Part shown: positions 26,806 through 36,665 of the stretch, piece after piece
Numbering within the stretch: position 1 is the first letter of the stretch
Layout: the number at the start of each line of letters is the position of its first letter
Notes under the pieces: model-generated
What the model saw: the letters and a program-made list of their open reading frames with translations, nothing else
Told to the model about the DNA's origin: nothing
Database searches by the model: none
Translations under genes and position numbers: made by a program
Source: Porpolomopsis calyptriformis
Lineage: Eukaryota > Basidiomycota > Agaricomycetes > Agaricales > Hygrophoraceae
NCBI GenBank assembly: GCA_951640195.1
Contig: OX621173.1
Coordinates: 909,780-973,779, forward strand
DNA: 64,000 nucleotides
Direction of reading: 5' to 3'

Positions 26806-28127
26806 TCACGGGCAGTGATTGATCCAATCAGTGTGTCTCCTAACTAGCTCTGCAACGATACCCTCCTCTATCTCTTTCGCACGTCCCGCAGTCGATGATG
26901 TGTTGTCCAATATGAGCCAAGTCTCGTCATATACCGCCTTTGGGGGATCTGCGTTGAGATTTGAGGATGGTGGTCTCTTTGAGACGAAGGCAACTCGATG
27001 TTTCCTCGTATTGAGGTTGTTTGCAATGACTGCTTGATGGCCATACCTGTCCAGAGCCGCACGTGCTTTCGGTATCAGCAAATCTTCATCTGTTTCTAAC
27101 TAAAAGGAAGTCAACATAGAGCACGAACGGAAGGGGGGTAGAGAAGACCGAACTTTAAATGAAACAATGTAGCCATCTCTTGTCCATTCCGCTACCATTG
27201 GCTTCAAAACTTTGGGCACCTGGTCCATTTCGATGAGTAGACTTCCTTTTCCTGATTGAATTTTGTGTTCAGACTGTGCATCAAAGCGAGCTAAGATCAG
27301 TAACGAAGGGCCGGCATTACATGGTTCGAACGATACTTACCATCCTTTGTTGAGGCAAAAAGAAGTCGCTGACGGCAGCAGCGAGATAATACAAGGCGTT
27401 TCTGCGAAGAATAGAGAGCTCCTGGCTGACGGCACGCAATAACCAAAGATAATCATTGACGGTGACAAACGTCAGCGTGTGCAAGGTGCCAGACTCTTGG
27501 ACAGATTTGTACATGGTCAAGACTTCGAGGAGCTCGTCACGCTTGGAAGGGGTGACGCTGATGAGTGGGTGAGGGGGTGATGAAAAAACGTATTGGGTTT
27601 GCGTGTTTGCCGGCTCGATCTCAAGAAAATCGAGGAACGGGTTCGTGGAGTGGGAGTAATGCCGGCTGAAAGGCTGGAGACTGTACTGCCTATGCATGAA
27701 AATAACTGCATAGCCCGCCTTTATGAAGTACTCCGCAGATGTGGCCCCTCGTGTACCTATATTATCTATCAATCTTGTTCCATATCTTGACGGGGAAAAT
27801 GATCACCAGCACTGAAGTTGTCGAGAAAACGCACGCTGAAGATAGGTGAGCTTTCGGCGGTACTGTTTCATGCCCTGAACGCGCTCACACATTGAGCTCC
27901 AGTGGAACGGTCGTACCACCACTCTGAAGACATTGATCTCAATCATACTGAACCTGTGCGAATGAGATGCCTCTTACAGTGATCAGTACGACTCTCCTGC
28001 CCGACGTGGCCTGTCTCTTTAGAAATTCTTTGACGCCTGAGATATCCTGCTCAAGAGTGGCCGGTGCTGGCTGCGTTGCAAAATACGACTCTGCAGAAAA
28101 GGTGGAGGATTGCGGAGCGAGTGCCAT
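26806..28127 (-). CDS. CAB2: Phosphopantothenate--cysteine ligase
   Basis: Joins 4'-phosphopantothenate and cysteine in coenzyme A synthesis (CoaB/DFP fold). The start at 28127 gives MALAPQSSTFSAESYF; LKRQATSGRRVVLITVRGI runs into an exon with SGGTTVPLE, the nucleotide-binding signature, then TRGATSAEYFIKAGYAVIFM (GARG/TRG substrate loop), YYLAAAVSDFFLP (catalytic-loop AAVSDF), VPKVLKPMVAEW, GYIVSFKLETDEDLLIPKAR (SFKLETD motif) and YGHQAVIANNLNTRKHRV (NxL/NTR loop). All the signature motifs are present. It shares a 61-bp bidirectional promoter with STN1 and lies upstream of the MFS gene on the same strand. Confidence 0.92.
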
Positions 28128-28188
28128 TGTCGCCCCAGGAATGCAGTGGCTGTGCAGTGCCTAAACTGGACCACGAGCACGATTGTTT
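28128..28188. promoter_or_regulatory. Bidirectional promoter of CAB2 and STN1
   Basis: Only 61 bp separate the start codons of the divergent CAB2 and STN1 genes, so their core promoters and 5' UTRs must overlap. No canonical TATA box was seen. Confidence 0.6.
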
Positions 28189-30157
28189 ATGACCTCTCAG
28201 TCCCCTACCGAGATATGGAAATGGACGCTAACTAAGGACGCTATTGCACCCTGTTGGGTGCGGGATGTCCTCACCATGAGAAGTCATGACGTGAAAGGTA
28301 TCCTGTTTCCTACTTCAGCACAGGTAACCGTTCTGATCGCTTGAACCTTCACAGATGCTGATTTTTTTTGGTTGGGCAGGGTGCCATGTAGGAGCGTTCG
28401 TATTGTGGGTTTGGTTGTCGGACTACAGATATACGAGAAACGAATCAAATATTCAGGTTTTCTTCTCATCCTTCACCTTGGTGACTTGTTCTTATGTCTC
28501 GCGCAGTGGATGACGGTACGTCCGTCATTGATTGTTTTCATCGCCAACCTGCATGTTCTGTTACATCGAAGAATTCCGGTCCAAAAGTTTCGCTTGCCCC
28601 TAATCCGCCACCGCCACCCATCCCAGTCGCTTCCGTAGGATCGGTAGTTTGTATTGTCGGTAGAGTTACGAAGTGGTACGATACAAGACAGATCAATGTC
28701 GACCACATCCGTGCGTGATCTCATGTCATCCTTTGCACTCCCTACCCGTTTCTTTTGTTTTATTCCCGATCATATATTGATATCCGCTCAACGCAGAACG
28801 ATGTGCCCACCCCAACGAAGAACCAGCTCATTGGAGAACCGTCCTGTCACTTCATAAATCATCTTACTCGCTTTCCCACCCGTTCATTATCCCCCCTGCA
28901 ACTCATCAGGCGGCAACACAAGACGAACCCTCACCCGATCGAAATGTCCACTCTCGTCCTACCACAGAGTACCAAAGTGATGCTGTTCGACCTCAGACGC
29001 CATCTTCTATAAAAACCTCGCCGGCTTCGAGCCCTTCCAAATCCACGTGCTCACACGATGTACGCATTGCTGGTCTCAGCAACTTGTCTATAATATGCTC
29101 AGCTGACCACTGGGTATTCTGAGTTTAGTCTCCTTCCCGCCTCCGCCATCCATCCCGTTTGCACTCTCGTGACCTCACCGCGAACACCTTCAGAATATAT
29201 CTCAAGCATTACATGGATTATATGCAGCCAGATCGCAACCCAACCCTATCTCTTGCATCCGAAGTCAAATGGGACGTTGAGATTGAACCGCCCATGTCAC
29301 TCACCCCACTCAGATCGCCCGTCACACCAACTAAGCAGGGCTATCATTATGATGACAAGACTCCACGACCCTCTAGCGCTAGCACCAACCAGACACCTCG
29401 CCCGCGCGTCTCTTCCTTAATGTTTTCCTCATTCTCTCAATGCGACCAAAACATCGCAAGTCACGAGGTACTCCGGGAAGATCTCGCATCAAACATGCAC
29501 GGGTTTACATTGTCACACCTCCGGCGCGTGCCAGAATTGGCTTACATGGCTCGGAGAGTCGTCCAGGCAGAGGCTAAAAGAAGAGAACGGGCTGAACGGA
29601 AACAAGCAAACGCAGATGGTCGGAAGCCGATGGGATATGGCAAAGGCGGCGGATTGTTGAGTCAAGAGAAAGTCAAGCCAAAAATGAAGCGTTTGTTCAA
29701 ATGGGCAATTGTGAAACTATATGAGGAAGGCAGTATTGTTCTTTGCGACGGCCTTGACCAGGTGTATGCCGAGAATGTGTGCGGAGGCACAAACGGGTTG
29801 TGGGCTGCCAAATCGAGCGTGTTCGATTCTGGCTCGCGTGCAGAAGAGGACGAGACATTGTCGGATCCAGGGTCGGATGAAGAAGCCTATGTCCCAGTTA
29901 CCGCGACGTTCCTTGCTACGCACGTCGAGAAAGCTATAGCCAGCCTCATGTCGCGTCCTTCGAAATCACACAATGGTCATCAGTCTGCGCCGTTGCTCCC
30001 AGGCCCAACGCGGGAAGATATCACGACATTCATGAGGCGATCAGATGCGCGGTGGGCCAACCTCGGTGGATGGGCTGTTGATGATGCGCTGGAGGTGTTG
30101 AAGACTCAAGGGAGAGCATGGGGGGTGGGAGGTGGGAGGTGGGAGTTGTGTCTCTGA
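28189..30157 (+). CDS. STN1: CST telomere-capping complex subunit Stn1
   Basis: OB-fold protein that caps telomeres with Ctc1/Cdc13 and Ten1 and helps lagging-strand fill-in. Start MTSQSPTEIWKWTL. The OB fold is spread over small exons: DADFFWLGRVPCRSVRIVGL, VVGLQIYEKRIKYS, VDDGTSVIDCF, VGSVVCIVGRVTKWYDTRQI, then after a disordered linker SPSRLRHPSRLHSRDLTANT and FRIYLKHYMDYMQ, a typical Stn1 OB end. The C-terminal half (VLREDLASNMHGFTLSHLRR, KRLFKWAIVKLYEEGSIVL, FLATHVEKAIASLM) agrees with winged-helix domains. The spliced frame is open to the TGA at 30155-30157. Confidence 0.88.
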
Positions 30158-30830
30158 AGGCATATTTCTTCTATATCTACATAAGATATGAGCTAAAATC
30201 ATCCATAAGCTTGCAGACGGCGAGCTGAGGTATTTCCGAAACCGGTCGTTATCTTGTATCTACGGTGTACAAAACGTGCCGACTACCGCATATTTATCTA
30301 GGTGCCTGAAGGCCGGCGGTCACTTATCCGGCCTCAATACGATAGCCGGAGCTTGGTTTCTTTTTTGTTTTGTGCCAGCCAACTCCTGTCTCAGCCAAGT
30401 CTGTGGGTCACGTGGACGATCAGGTGAGCAACGATCGACTGTGATCGACTATGAGCATCAGACAAATGTGATCTTAAGCAGAGCATCCCTTTGTAAAGTA
30501 TGGCGGGACATACCGTGTGGATACTATCTCTCATCCAGGGATTCAGAGCACCCTGTGTCGAGGTGTTTGACGATGCCAAAAACGTGAATTGGAAAATATT
30601 TGGGTATCAGGCTTGATGCTGATGAAGTGTTACATGAAAGGAGGCTCCCTGAATCCCTGGGTAAGGATAACATGACAGGATGGCCTCCAGAAATGGGCGG
30701 TGCAGTCAGGCAACTCAGGGGACGGTTATCATAAAACCTTCCCCTGAGTGCCCAAACACTATCCTTTTTCTGGAGTGGGCATCAGGTTAAAAACCTGGGG
30801 TGATGAGAGGTATGGCAAATACTGCCTCCC
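30158..30830. other. Intergenic region with a hairpin
   Basis: Region between STN1 and the 7TM gene at 30831. Contains the hairpin at 30713-30749. No gene recognised. Confidence 0.45.
30713..30749. repeat. Near-perfect 15-bp hairpin
   Basis: Arms 30713-30727 (ACTCAGGGGACGGTT) and 30735-30749 are reverse complements with one mismatch, separated by a 7-nt loop, about 80 bp upstream of the next start codon. Confidence 0.75.
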
Positions 30831-32014
30831 ATGTCAGGTCTCACTGCGCCACAAGGGGATTTCATAGCTTTCGGCGTGGAAGGGGTTTTGTATGGTATGT
30901 TTGCTACCCCGTTTGCAGCTCGGGTTCGCCACTTATCATCAACACCGCAGGAATCAATTTTGTGGTGTTCTTGCTTTCGGTTTCTGTTCTTCTCTGGAAC
31001 AGAAATGGAAAGCCTTTCAACTCTCTGATGACTCTCTCGACAATCACACTTTTTACGTTCTGCACCGTTCACTATATATTGGAATTCGAGAATCTTTACC
31101 AAGGTCTGGTGAGCGACCTTTTCTCCCCATACTATCCCGTGGGCTGTGTTCAACGAACGGAATGCTCCTAGATGGTCAAAGGCTTCGACGTGTCGTCCGA
31201 AGATAATGTCCTTAGAGCAGCTGACACCTTGTTCAGTATCACCGATTTCTTGGGACAACTGATTCTTGTACGCAAAATAACCGCTCCTGCCTAATATGGT
31301 CTCACACGTTCCGCCCAGATTTACCGATGTTGGCTTGTCTGGGAGAGGAATTACCTTCCCATCATAATTCCTTCCTTGATGTCGCTGGCTTCTCTCGGTT
31401 TGTTTTAATCATCCCAGGGATTTTTGAATTCTAACCACACTTACTATAGGATGCGCAATGGCTGGCGTCGCTGTTGCGAGTAAAATAGTTGGTCTTACGA
31501 CCACCCCCCCACAGTCACTCATCCCGCTTGGAGATGTCGCCTTTGCATTGCCTCTTGGGATCAATTTCCTCTTGACAACTTTGATCGCGGGCAGAATCTG
31601 GTACATCGCTCGAGGTCTCAAACTTTGGAAAACCCAAAGCCCCATTCGGATCGCCATAGAGGTTATCATCGAATCGGGAGCTTTGATATTCGCCATTCAA
31701 CTCGTTTTTGTCATACTTTTTGGCATCCAAAGCAACGCGCAAAACATTGCGGTTTCCGCGGCTCTTCAGATTTATGTTCGTGTCATTCTCTGGCCTTTAA
31801 CCTCCCAAGCCTCACTGATATCATCATCTAGGGTATTGCGCCTACCTTGATTATCGTCCGAGTGGGGATGGGTCGTTCGATTGAGGCGACCATCGTGACG
31901 AAAGCAACCGATCAGAAATCCTATTCTAATGTACCACCCATGGTATTCGGAGGTCGCCCCCACTCCACCGACTTGGAGGTTGCCACCTATGAATTGAAAA
32001 GCTCATCGCTGTAA
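30831..32014 (+). CDS. 7TM orphan membrane protein (second, unrelated family)
   Basis: Start MSGLTAPQGDFIAFGVEG; a 56-bp intron joins VLYG to INFVVFLLSVSVLLW. Later exons: LMTLSTITLFTFCTVHYILE, MVKGFDVSSEDNV, DTLFSITDFLGQLILIYRCW, ERNYLPIIIPSLMSLASLG, LPLGINFLLTTLIAGRIWYI, IAIEVIIESGALIFAIQLVF, VSAALQIY/GIAPTLIIVRV, then a short tail with DLEVATYELKSSSL before TAA. Seven hydrophobic segments, short loops and a cytoplasmic tail match a very common agaricomycete orphan family with GPCR-like topology but no known function. It is the nearest gene to the UstYa/precursor pair; whether it belongs with it is unknown. Confidence 0.75.
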
Positions 32015-32947
32015 CGACCTCGGTCTTTCTCTTCAATTCTTTTGTCTCCAGGTTATATGTTCTCTGTCCTGTCTTGGGTGATCAATATCACATTGCTTGT
32101 TTGACATATTATGATTACTCTATAGCTTCAATTGACACAAACTGTCAGATTGTTAAATGTATCCGAATCCCTTGCGTATGATTTCTGTAATATAATTCAC
32201 ATTCCCCTTTCGACGTGGCGAACCGAGTGCTGAGAAGTGTGAAGCACACGACTCATGTTAGTCATATATGAATCCTAGCCAGTGCTTTACCAGGACGCCT
32301 GTGCGTAACAAGGGGGTTAAGGTTAGGTGCATCCCTCCTTCAATTTTGGTTCTGAGCCCATGGAATAGACCGAACAACAGCTGTCACTGGAAGCCGTTCA
32401 GTCTATTCCATGGGATAGGAACCAAAATCGAAAAGGGGTTACAGATCCGCAACCTCAAGACCTTCGTTGGCTTTTGAGTTGGGCACAAAACTATCCTTAG
32501 CAACTTCCTGTAAGGCCGAAGACTATTACATAAGAATTCCATTCATGTAATCCGGCAACCTAGAGGCTTCTTACGATTCCTCCATCCAGATGCACACGCC
32601 GCACGTTACCCATTTTCCCAAGGACAACCTCACTACATATAGCTGAGTAAGCTGAGCTCTGGAACTGGGGGGGAAGGCATCTCCGAGACTTGTAGTGATT
32701 GGGATGATCAGCCCTTGATTCACAGAATGTATGTGTCTCCTCCATCAGCTTACACTCCATGGATTCACAGAAATATGATATCGCAAGAACCCCCCCTCGC
32801 GGTGGGATGCTATTTTATGGGTGCCATCATTACGGTTATTCAATCTGATAAATGAAAAGCGCTCAAAGTCAAAATTTCGGTCAAGTAGGACCTATCTGTA
32901 TTTCCTGATGCTATCGTCACTTGTATTCATACTTCATCACATTGCAG
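32015..32947. other. Intergenic region with a long imperfect inverted repeat
   Basis: No gene recognised. A short minus-strand open frame at 32560-32760 has no recognisable motif. The inverted repeat at 32341-32430 is listed separately. Confidence 0.45.
32341..32430. repeat. Imperfect inverted repeat, about 35-bp arms
   Basis: Arms 32341-32375 and 32396-32430 pair at most positions; the core CCCATGGAATAGAC is exact and the outer ATTTTGGTTC also pairs. Spacer is about 20 nt. It lies between convergent gene ends (7TM at 32014 and UstYa at 32948). Confidence 0.75.
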
Positions 32948-33670
32948 TCACGATTCTTTACCTCCGCTTGAGTTCACGGCGGCAATATTCGGTGATTTAT
33001 GCAGGATGCCCGGATGTTCCCCCACAAAGCTCCTTATCTGGGTCCAGTCAAGACACCTGTGAATGCTTCCGTCCCCATATCCTCCCGTGACACTCTGACC
33101 GTCTGGTCCGAATCCCATGATAGAAGACTCGAGCGTAACGTCCGCGTTGCAGAGGATTCCCTGTCGTATCAAGTCGAAGCAATGATCCGAGTGGTGGAAA
33201 GCGGCCATGGCACGATCCGAAGTGACGTTGGCTCCCTTCCGTATCAGCAAATAGGTGAACCGTATGGCGTCCAGACAGTGAAGTTGATGATACATCGATA
33301 ACGCGAACACGCGTTTATTTGGTCCCATCTCCAGCATGCCATTGTATGGTGGCACTACAGAAGCCCATTCTGCGTCGTCGAAGAGATCGTAATGTCCAAC
33401 CGTTTCTGCCAACAATGCCGCGGGTCGAAAGTTTCCATTATTCAATAGTTGCGGAAAGTCCATGTCGACATATGCTAGAGTCAACAGGACAAGTTGGATA
33501 CCTCGAACAGGTCGACATCAGCGACACTCACTGTATTCGTGACCCGTGGGTCGTCTAGCTCGGTTTAAACCAAGTAACTTCTCTGCCGTGTTGAATGCGC
33601 TCAATAGCGTGAGGACGACGAGGATGCTCCACGCGAAGGCGATGGGAGGAGCTACCGATCGACCCTGCAT
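32948..33670 (-). CDS. UstYa-family (DUF3328) oxidase
   Basis: Type-II membrane protein. The start at 33670 (MQGRSVAPP) is followed by one membrane helix, FAWSILVVLTLLSAF; an alternative in-frame ATG lies at 33724. An intron (about 33478-33535) joins GHEY to TYVDMDFPQLLNNG. The lumenal domain has the two diagnostic HxxHC motifs, YHQLHCLD and HHSDHCFD, followed by LCNADVTLE and CLDWTQIRSFV. In ascomycetes UstYa/UstYb-type proteins oxidatively cyclise the core peptides of ustiloxins, phomopsins and asperipin, acting on Kex2-processed precursors. Head to head with the repeat precursor gene at 34071. All His and Cys of both motifs are present. Confidence 0.88.
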
Positions 33671-34070
33671 GCTCTTCGTACGATGTATGAACTGGGAGAC
33701 AATGTGAGTTTGTGCAGGTACCAATTATTTGGGCAACAACCGACGGCGGTTGTCCGGAATATAAATGATCAGCTGAGGATAACCTTCGAGGAAAGGGGTG
33801 GCAATGTCGAGAACCCAAGAAAAATATCACGGCCGAGGATGGCCAGGAATATACCCAAAATTCTCATTCGTTCCCCAAACTCAGCGCCCAACAGCCACAC
33901 GGAGTTTTTTGGGTGGGACCCCACAGGCTTGCGGTGTTCCGAATATTTTCGCCCTTTCACACTCACCGGTTTTACATGGCCGTGTTCTAGTATCAGAGGC
34001 GATGGAAGGCCAAGAAGGCCGCATATAAGAACGAGAATGTGCGTCTCATTAGAGAACCATCACACCATCA
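33671..34070. promoter_or_regulatory. Shared divergent promoter of the UstYa and precursor genes
   Basis: A 400-bp gap between two divergent start codons. On the plus side a TATAA at 34024-34028 lies about 45 bp before the precursor ATG. On the other side an AT-rich ATATAAAT lies at 33759-33766. A shared control region implies co-expression (inference). Confidence 0.5.
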
Positions 34071-35275
34071 ATGACCCCTTTCAAGAGCATCTTCGCGCTG
34101 GTCTGCGTATTTACTTTCTCTCATGCTCGTCCTGTTCCTATAAACTCTATAAGCTCGAATAACGCTGGTCGATGTATGTTGTGCCGTTGATTTTGTGCAA
34201 GGCTGAGAGTAACTCATCTCTGCTGACAGCATTCGAGGAACATTCCATTGCACTACAACGTAGATGGCCACATCCTGACTTCTCTGCTGAGGCCAGATCT
34301 AAGCCCAACGGAACGTGGGTATCTTTTCTGAAAACCAAGTGATTCATCTATTCAGCTTGCACGAAAGGGCGTCCCCGTTTTTCTGGGCGCACAAGGAGTT
34401 GGCATCTGATGATCCCGACTTGCACGAGAGGTATGTGCGTCATCTCAATCCAGCGTCCCGTTCATTGAAAACATCCTCGGGTAGCAGGGAAACGAATCGG
34501 GCGAGACAAGAACGTTCCACAGAAGATATCCCTGAACTAGCAAAGAGGTGTGCGATTCTCCGCAATGCAATACCTATTCACTCAATGTCTTCGGGGAAAA
34601 GGGACAGAAAGGCATTCTGGGCACACACACGTTCTGCGGAAGACATCTCTGATCTGGAAAGGAGGTGTGTAACTCTTCTCAATCCAACATTTCATTCATT
34701 GAATGTTTTCGGGCGAAAGGGAAAAAGATGCAATCTGGAGACACGAACGTTCGGCAGAAGACATCTCTGATCTAGAAAAGAGGTGTGTACTGTAATTCTT
34801 CTCAACGCAACATTTTATTCACTAAATGTTTTCGGGCACAAGGAGCAAAAATCCATTTTGGGCACACCAAGAAAAGAGGTGTGTGACTCTTCACAATGCA
34901 ACATCTTATTCATTAAATGTTTTCGGGCGAAAGGGAAAATGGTGCACTCTGGAGATACGAACGTTCGGCAGAAGACATCTCTGATCTAGAAAAGAGGTGT
35001 GTAATTCTTCTCAACGCAATATTTTATTCACTAAATATTTTCGGGCACAAGGAGCAAAAATCCATTCTGGGCACACCAAGAAAAGAGGTGTGTGATTCTT
35101 CACAATACAAGACCTTATTCATTAAATGTTTCGGGCAAAAGGGACAAAGTGGCATTCTGGGGACACACAGAACCCACCTCTGATCTAGAAAAAAGGTATG
35201 TCACTGCACGACGGTCAGGCGGTCTGTTACACAGTTGAGAGGTCGTTCGGCAGACAGGATAGGCCCGTGATTTGA
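34071..35275 (+). CDS. Secreted multi-core repeat precursor, candidate dikaritin-like RiPP precursor
   Basis: Eleven exons by eye: 34071-34173, 34230-34314, 34368-34430, 34488-34547, 34602-34664, 34720-34782, 34843-34878, 34934-34996, 35052-35087, 35142-35195, 35263-35275. Exon 1 encodes a signal peptide (MTPFKSIFALVCVF..., ending SHA). Exons 3-10 each encode one repeat: a variable start, a core around Trp (FWAH in exons 3, 5, 7, 9; IWRH in 6; LWRY in 8; FWGH in 10), usually an acidic tail RSAEDISDLE, then KR or RR, whose second Arg codon is split by a phase-2 intron. Exon 4 lacks the Trp core (NRARQER). This is the layout of Kex2-processed precursors such as ustA; the adjacent UstYa gene supports a cyclised product. 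No similar protein was recognised. The exon 3 acceptor could instead be at 34355. Exons 1, 2 and 11 are less certain. Confidence 0.75.
34368..35195 (+). repeat. Tandem array of micro-exon/intron cassettes
   Basis: Eight cassettes, each a 36-63 nt exon plus a 54-60 bp intron. Introns share the donor GTGTGTNA, a middle TTCATT(G/A)AATG-like box and the acceptor TTTTCGGGC(A/G)AAAG, so exon and intron were copied together. Long (60-63 nt) and short (36 nt) exons alternate in the second half. Blocks 34720-34933 and 34934-35141 look like a recent two-exon duplication. Confidence 0.85.
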
Positions 35276-36081
35276 GGATGTCGATATGTAATCCAGCGAA
35301 GATACAGACTGCTGAGGTACGAGATTTCGCCGGCACCCATGTATTTATTGACGGAGTTCCACCTTTGGCCATCGGTAAACACCAACCTTCGTAATAATAT
35401 CCTTCCAGCTCGCTTAGTCCCTGGTAAGGTTTTCACCCAAGGATTGCTTTGGAGCTCATTATTCATCCGCTGTTACTGTCCAGGAGGCTCTATGCGCAGC
35501 GTGTTGAGGATCCACAATTGCGCTTACGACCCTTATTTAATGGGCTTACTCGACGACATTTGCATTCTCGGGCTTCAAGATATTTATCTACTGTGAAGTT
35601 AAAGGTCATCACATCAAAGCGTGCCTGGGGTAACTTTGTGATCGTTATGATAAGAAACATGGAACATTTTGCTTGCGGTTTTCAAAGCCCGTCTGTGCGT
35701 GTAAATCTGCGAATCTGAGCGTGAGTTGTGGTGTTGAAAACGAGCGAGAAACCTTGATGCTGTGCAGATGACAACGGTAACAGCGGCGAGTCAGGCGTAC
35801 AGTCGGAAGGCGTTTCGTGTGAGACACGGCTGGCAGTCTTCGATCACCGTGTGGTGATCGATGCAGTGGGTCTCGAGTCTCGATAGCAGACTCACCAAAA
35901 TGTTACCCCTAGCAACGGGCGGACGGCACACATATTGAATGTATTGATGGGGACAGAAAGTTTTGTCGTGGAAAATGATCACTTAGCGCGTGTGTGAATG
36001 AAAATCACAGGCGGTAAATCAAGTTATAGGTATGAGGGGTCAACGAATGCTTCCGGGAGCCCCTTGATTGAATGTTCTCGG
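35276..36081. other. Intergenic region, no recognised gene
   Basis: A plus frame at 35449-35718 (RLYAQRVEDPQLRLRPLF) and minus frames were examined; none shows a recognisable domain. A short hairpin, CGATCACC/GGTGATCG, lies near 35840-35860. Confidence 0.4.
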
Positions 36082-36588
36082 TTAAGTAATTGGGTTGTTC
36101 GATGTTGAGGGTTCCTTCCTGGATCCGGGTGTGACCGTGGCAGTTTTGGGTTTCAGCTGCACCTCTTTGAACCGGATGCGGCGGTCGGTGATAGCAATAG
36201 GTGCGATATGCCTCCTGCTACCGTCGCTGTCACCTAAAGAAAATAATATAATGGGAGAGAATTGGGTAATGGTTAAAGATCATACCTTTGTTTTCTGTGA
36301 AAAGTAGTTCTGTTCCGAGCAGTGACACATGCTGCCCCTTGAGTATGGTACCGTATAGCTGAAGGAAAGGTGTTGATGTGTCCAACCCCTGATTCGTATA
36401 GATTCTGTTGGCGCTTCGTGATTAACAATGCTTGCTTGACTTACAATCAGGCGATAAGTCGTGCTGGTCGGGAGAAGGGTTGGCTCCACGCTGCCAAGGT
36501 CGAGAGTGACGTATGAAATTTCTTCGTCCTCATAATCTTCGTCTGGCCCGAAGGTACTAACCTGCTTGAAGCCAGGATACAGCGACAT
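36082..36588 (-). CDS. TFIIIC triple-barrel subunit (Tfc7/GTF3C6-like)
   Basis: Small subunit of RNA polymerase III factor TFIIIC. Start MSLYPGFKQVSTFGPDEDYE, then DEEISYVTLDLGSVEPTLLP and STTYRLI, an intron, GLDTSTPFLQLYGTILKGQH, VSLLGTELLFTEN, a second intron, then IAPIAITDRRIRFKEVQLKP and the stop at 36082-36084. The YVTLDLG...TYRLIGLDT...GxxLxGxH...GTELLF pattern is the TFIIIC triple-barrel domain. About 130 residues, complete. Divergent from the Yra1-like gene with 77 bp between starts. Confidence 0.82.
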
Positions 36589-36665
36589 CGCGGACAGGAC
36601 GCAAATAACTCCGCTTTGTTCTCCGCGTCTCTCTTGTCGCTCTCACCTCTGCTTTGTTCCCACTT

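Noticed and set aside
32560..32760. Minus frame of 66 codons as an extra cluster gene
   Set aside because: Too short, no motif, and no flanking exon recognised.
34368..35195. CRISPR-like or minisatellite array
   Set aside because: Repeat units have splice signals at constant positions and code in phase; spacing and variation fit exon cassettes, not CRISPR, and the organism is a eukaryote.
34071..35275. Reading the repeats as an unspliced protein (open frames 34315-34770, 34917-35183)
   Set aside because: The unspliced frames break the repeat register; with GT..AG introns removed, all cassettes align in one frame with KR/RR ends.
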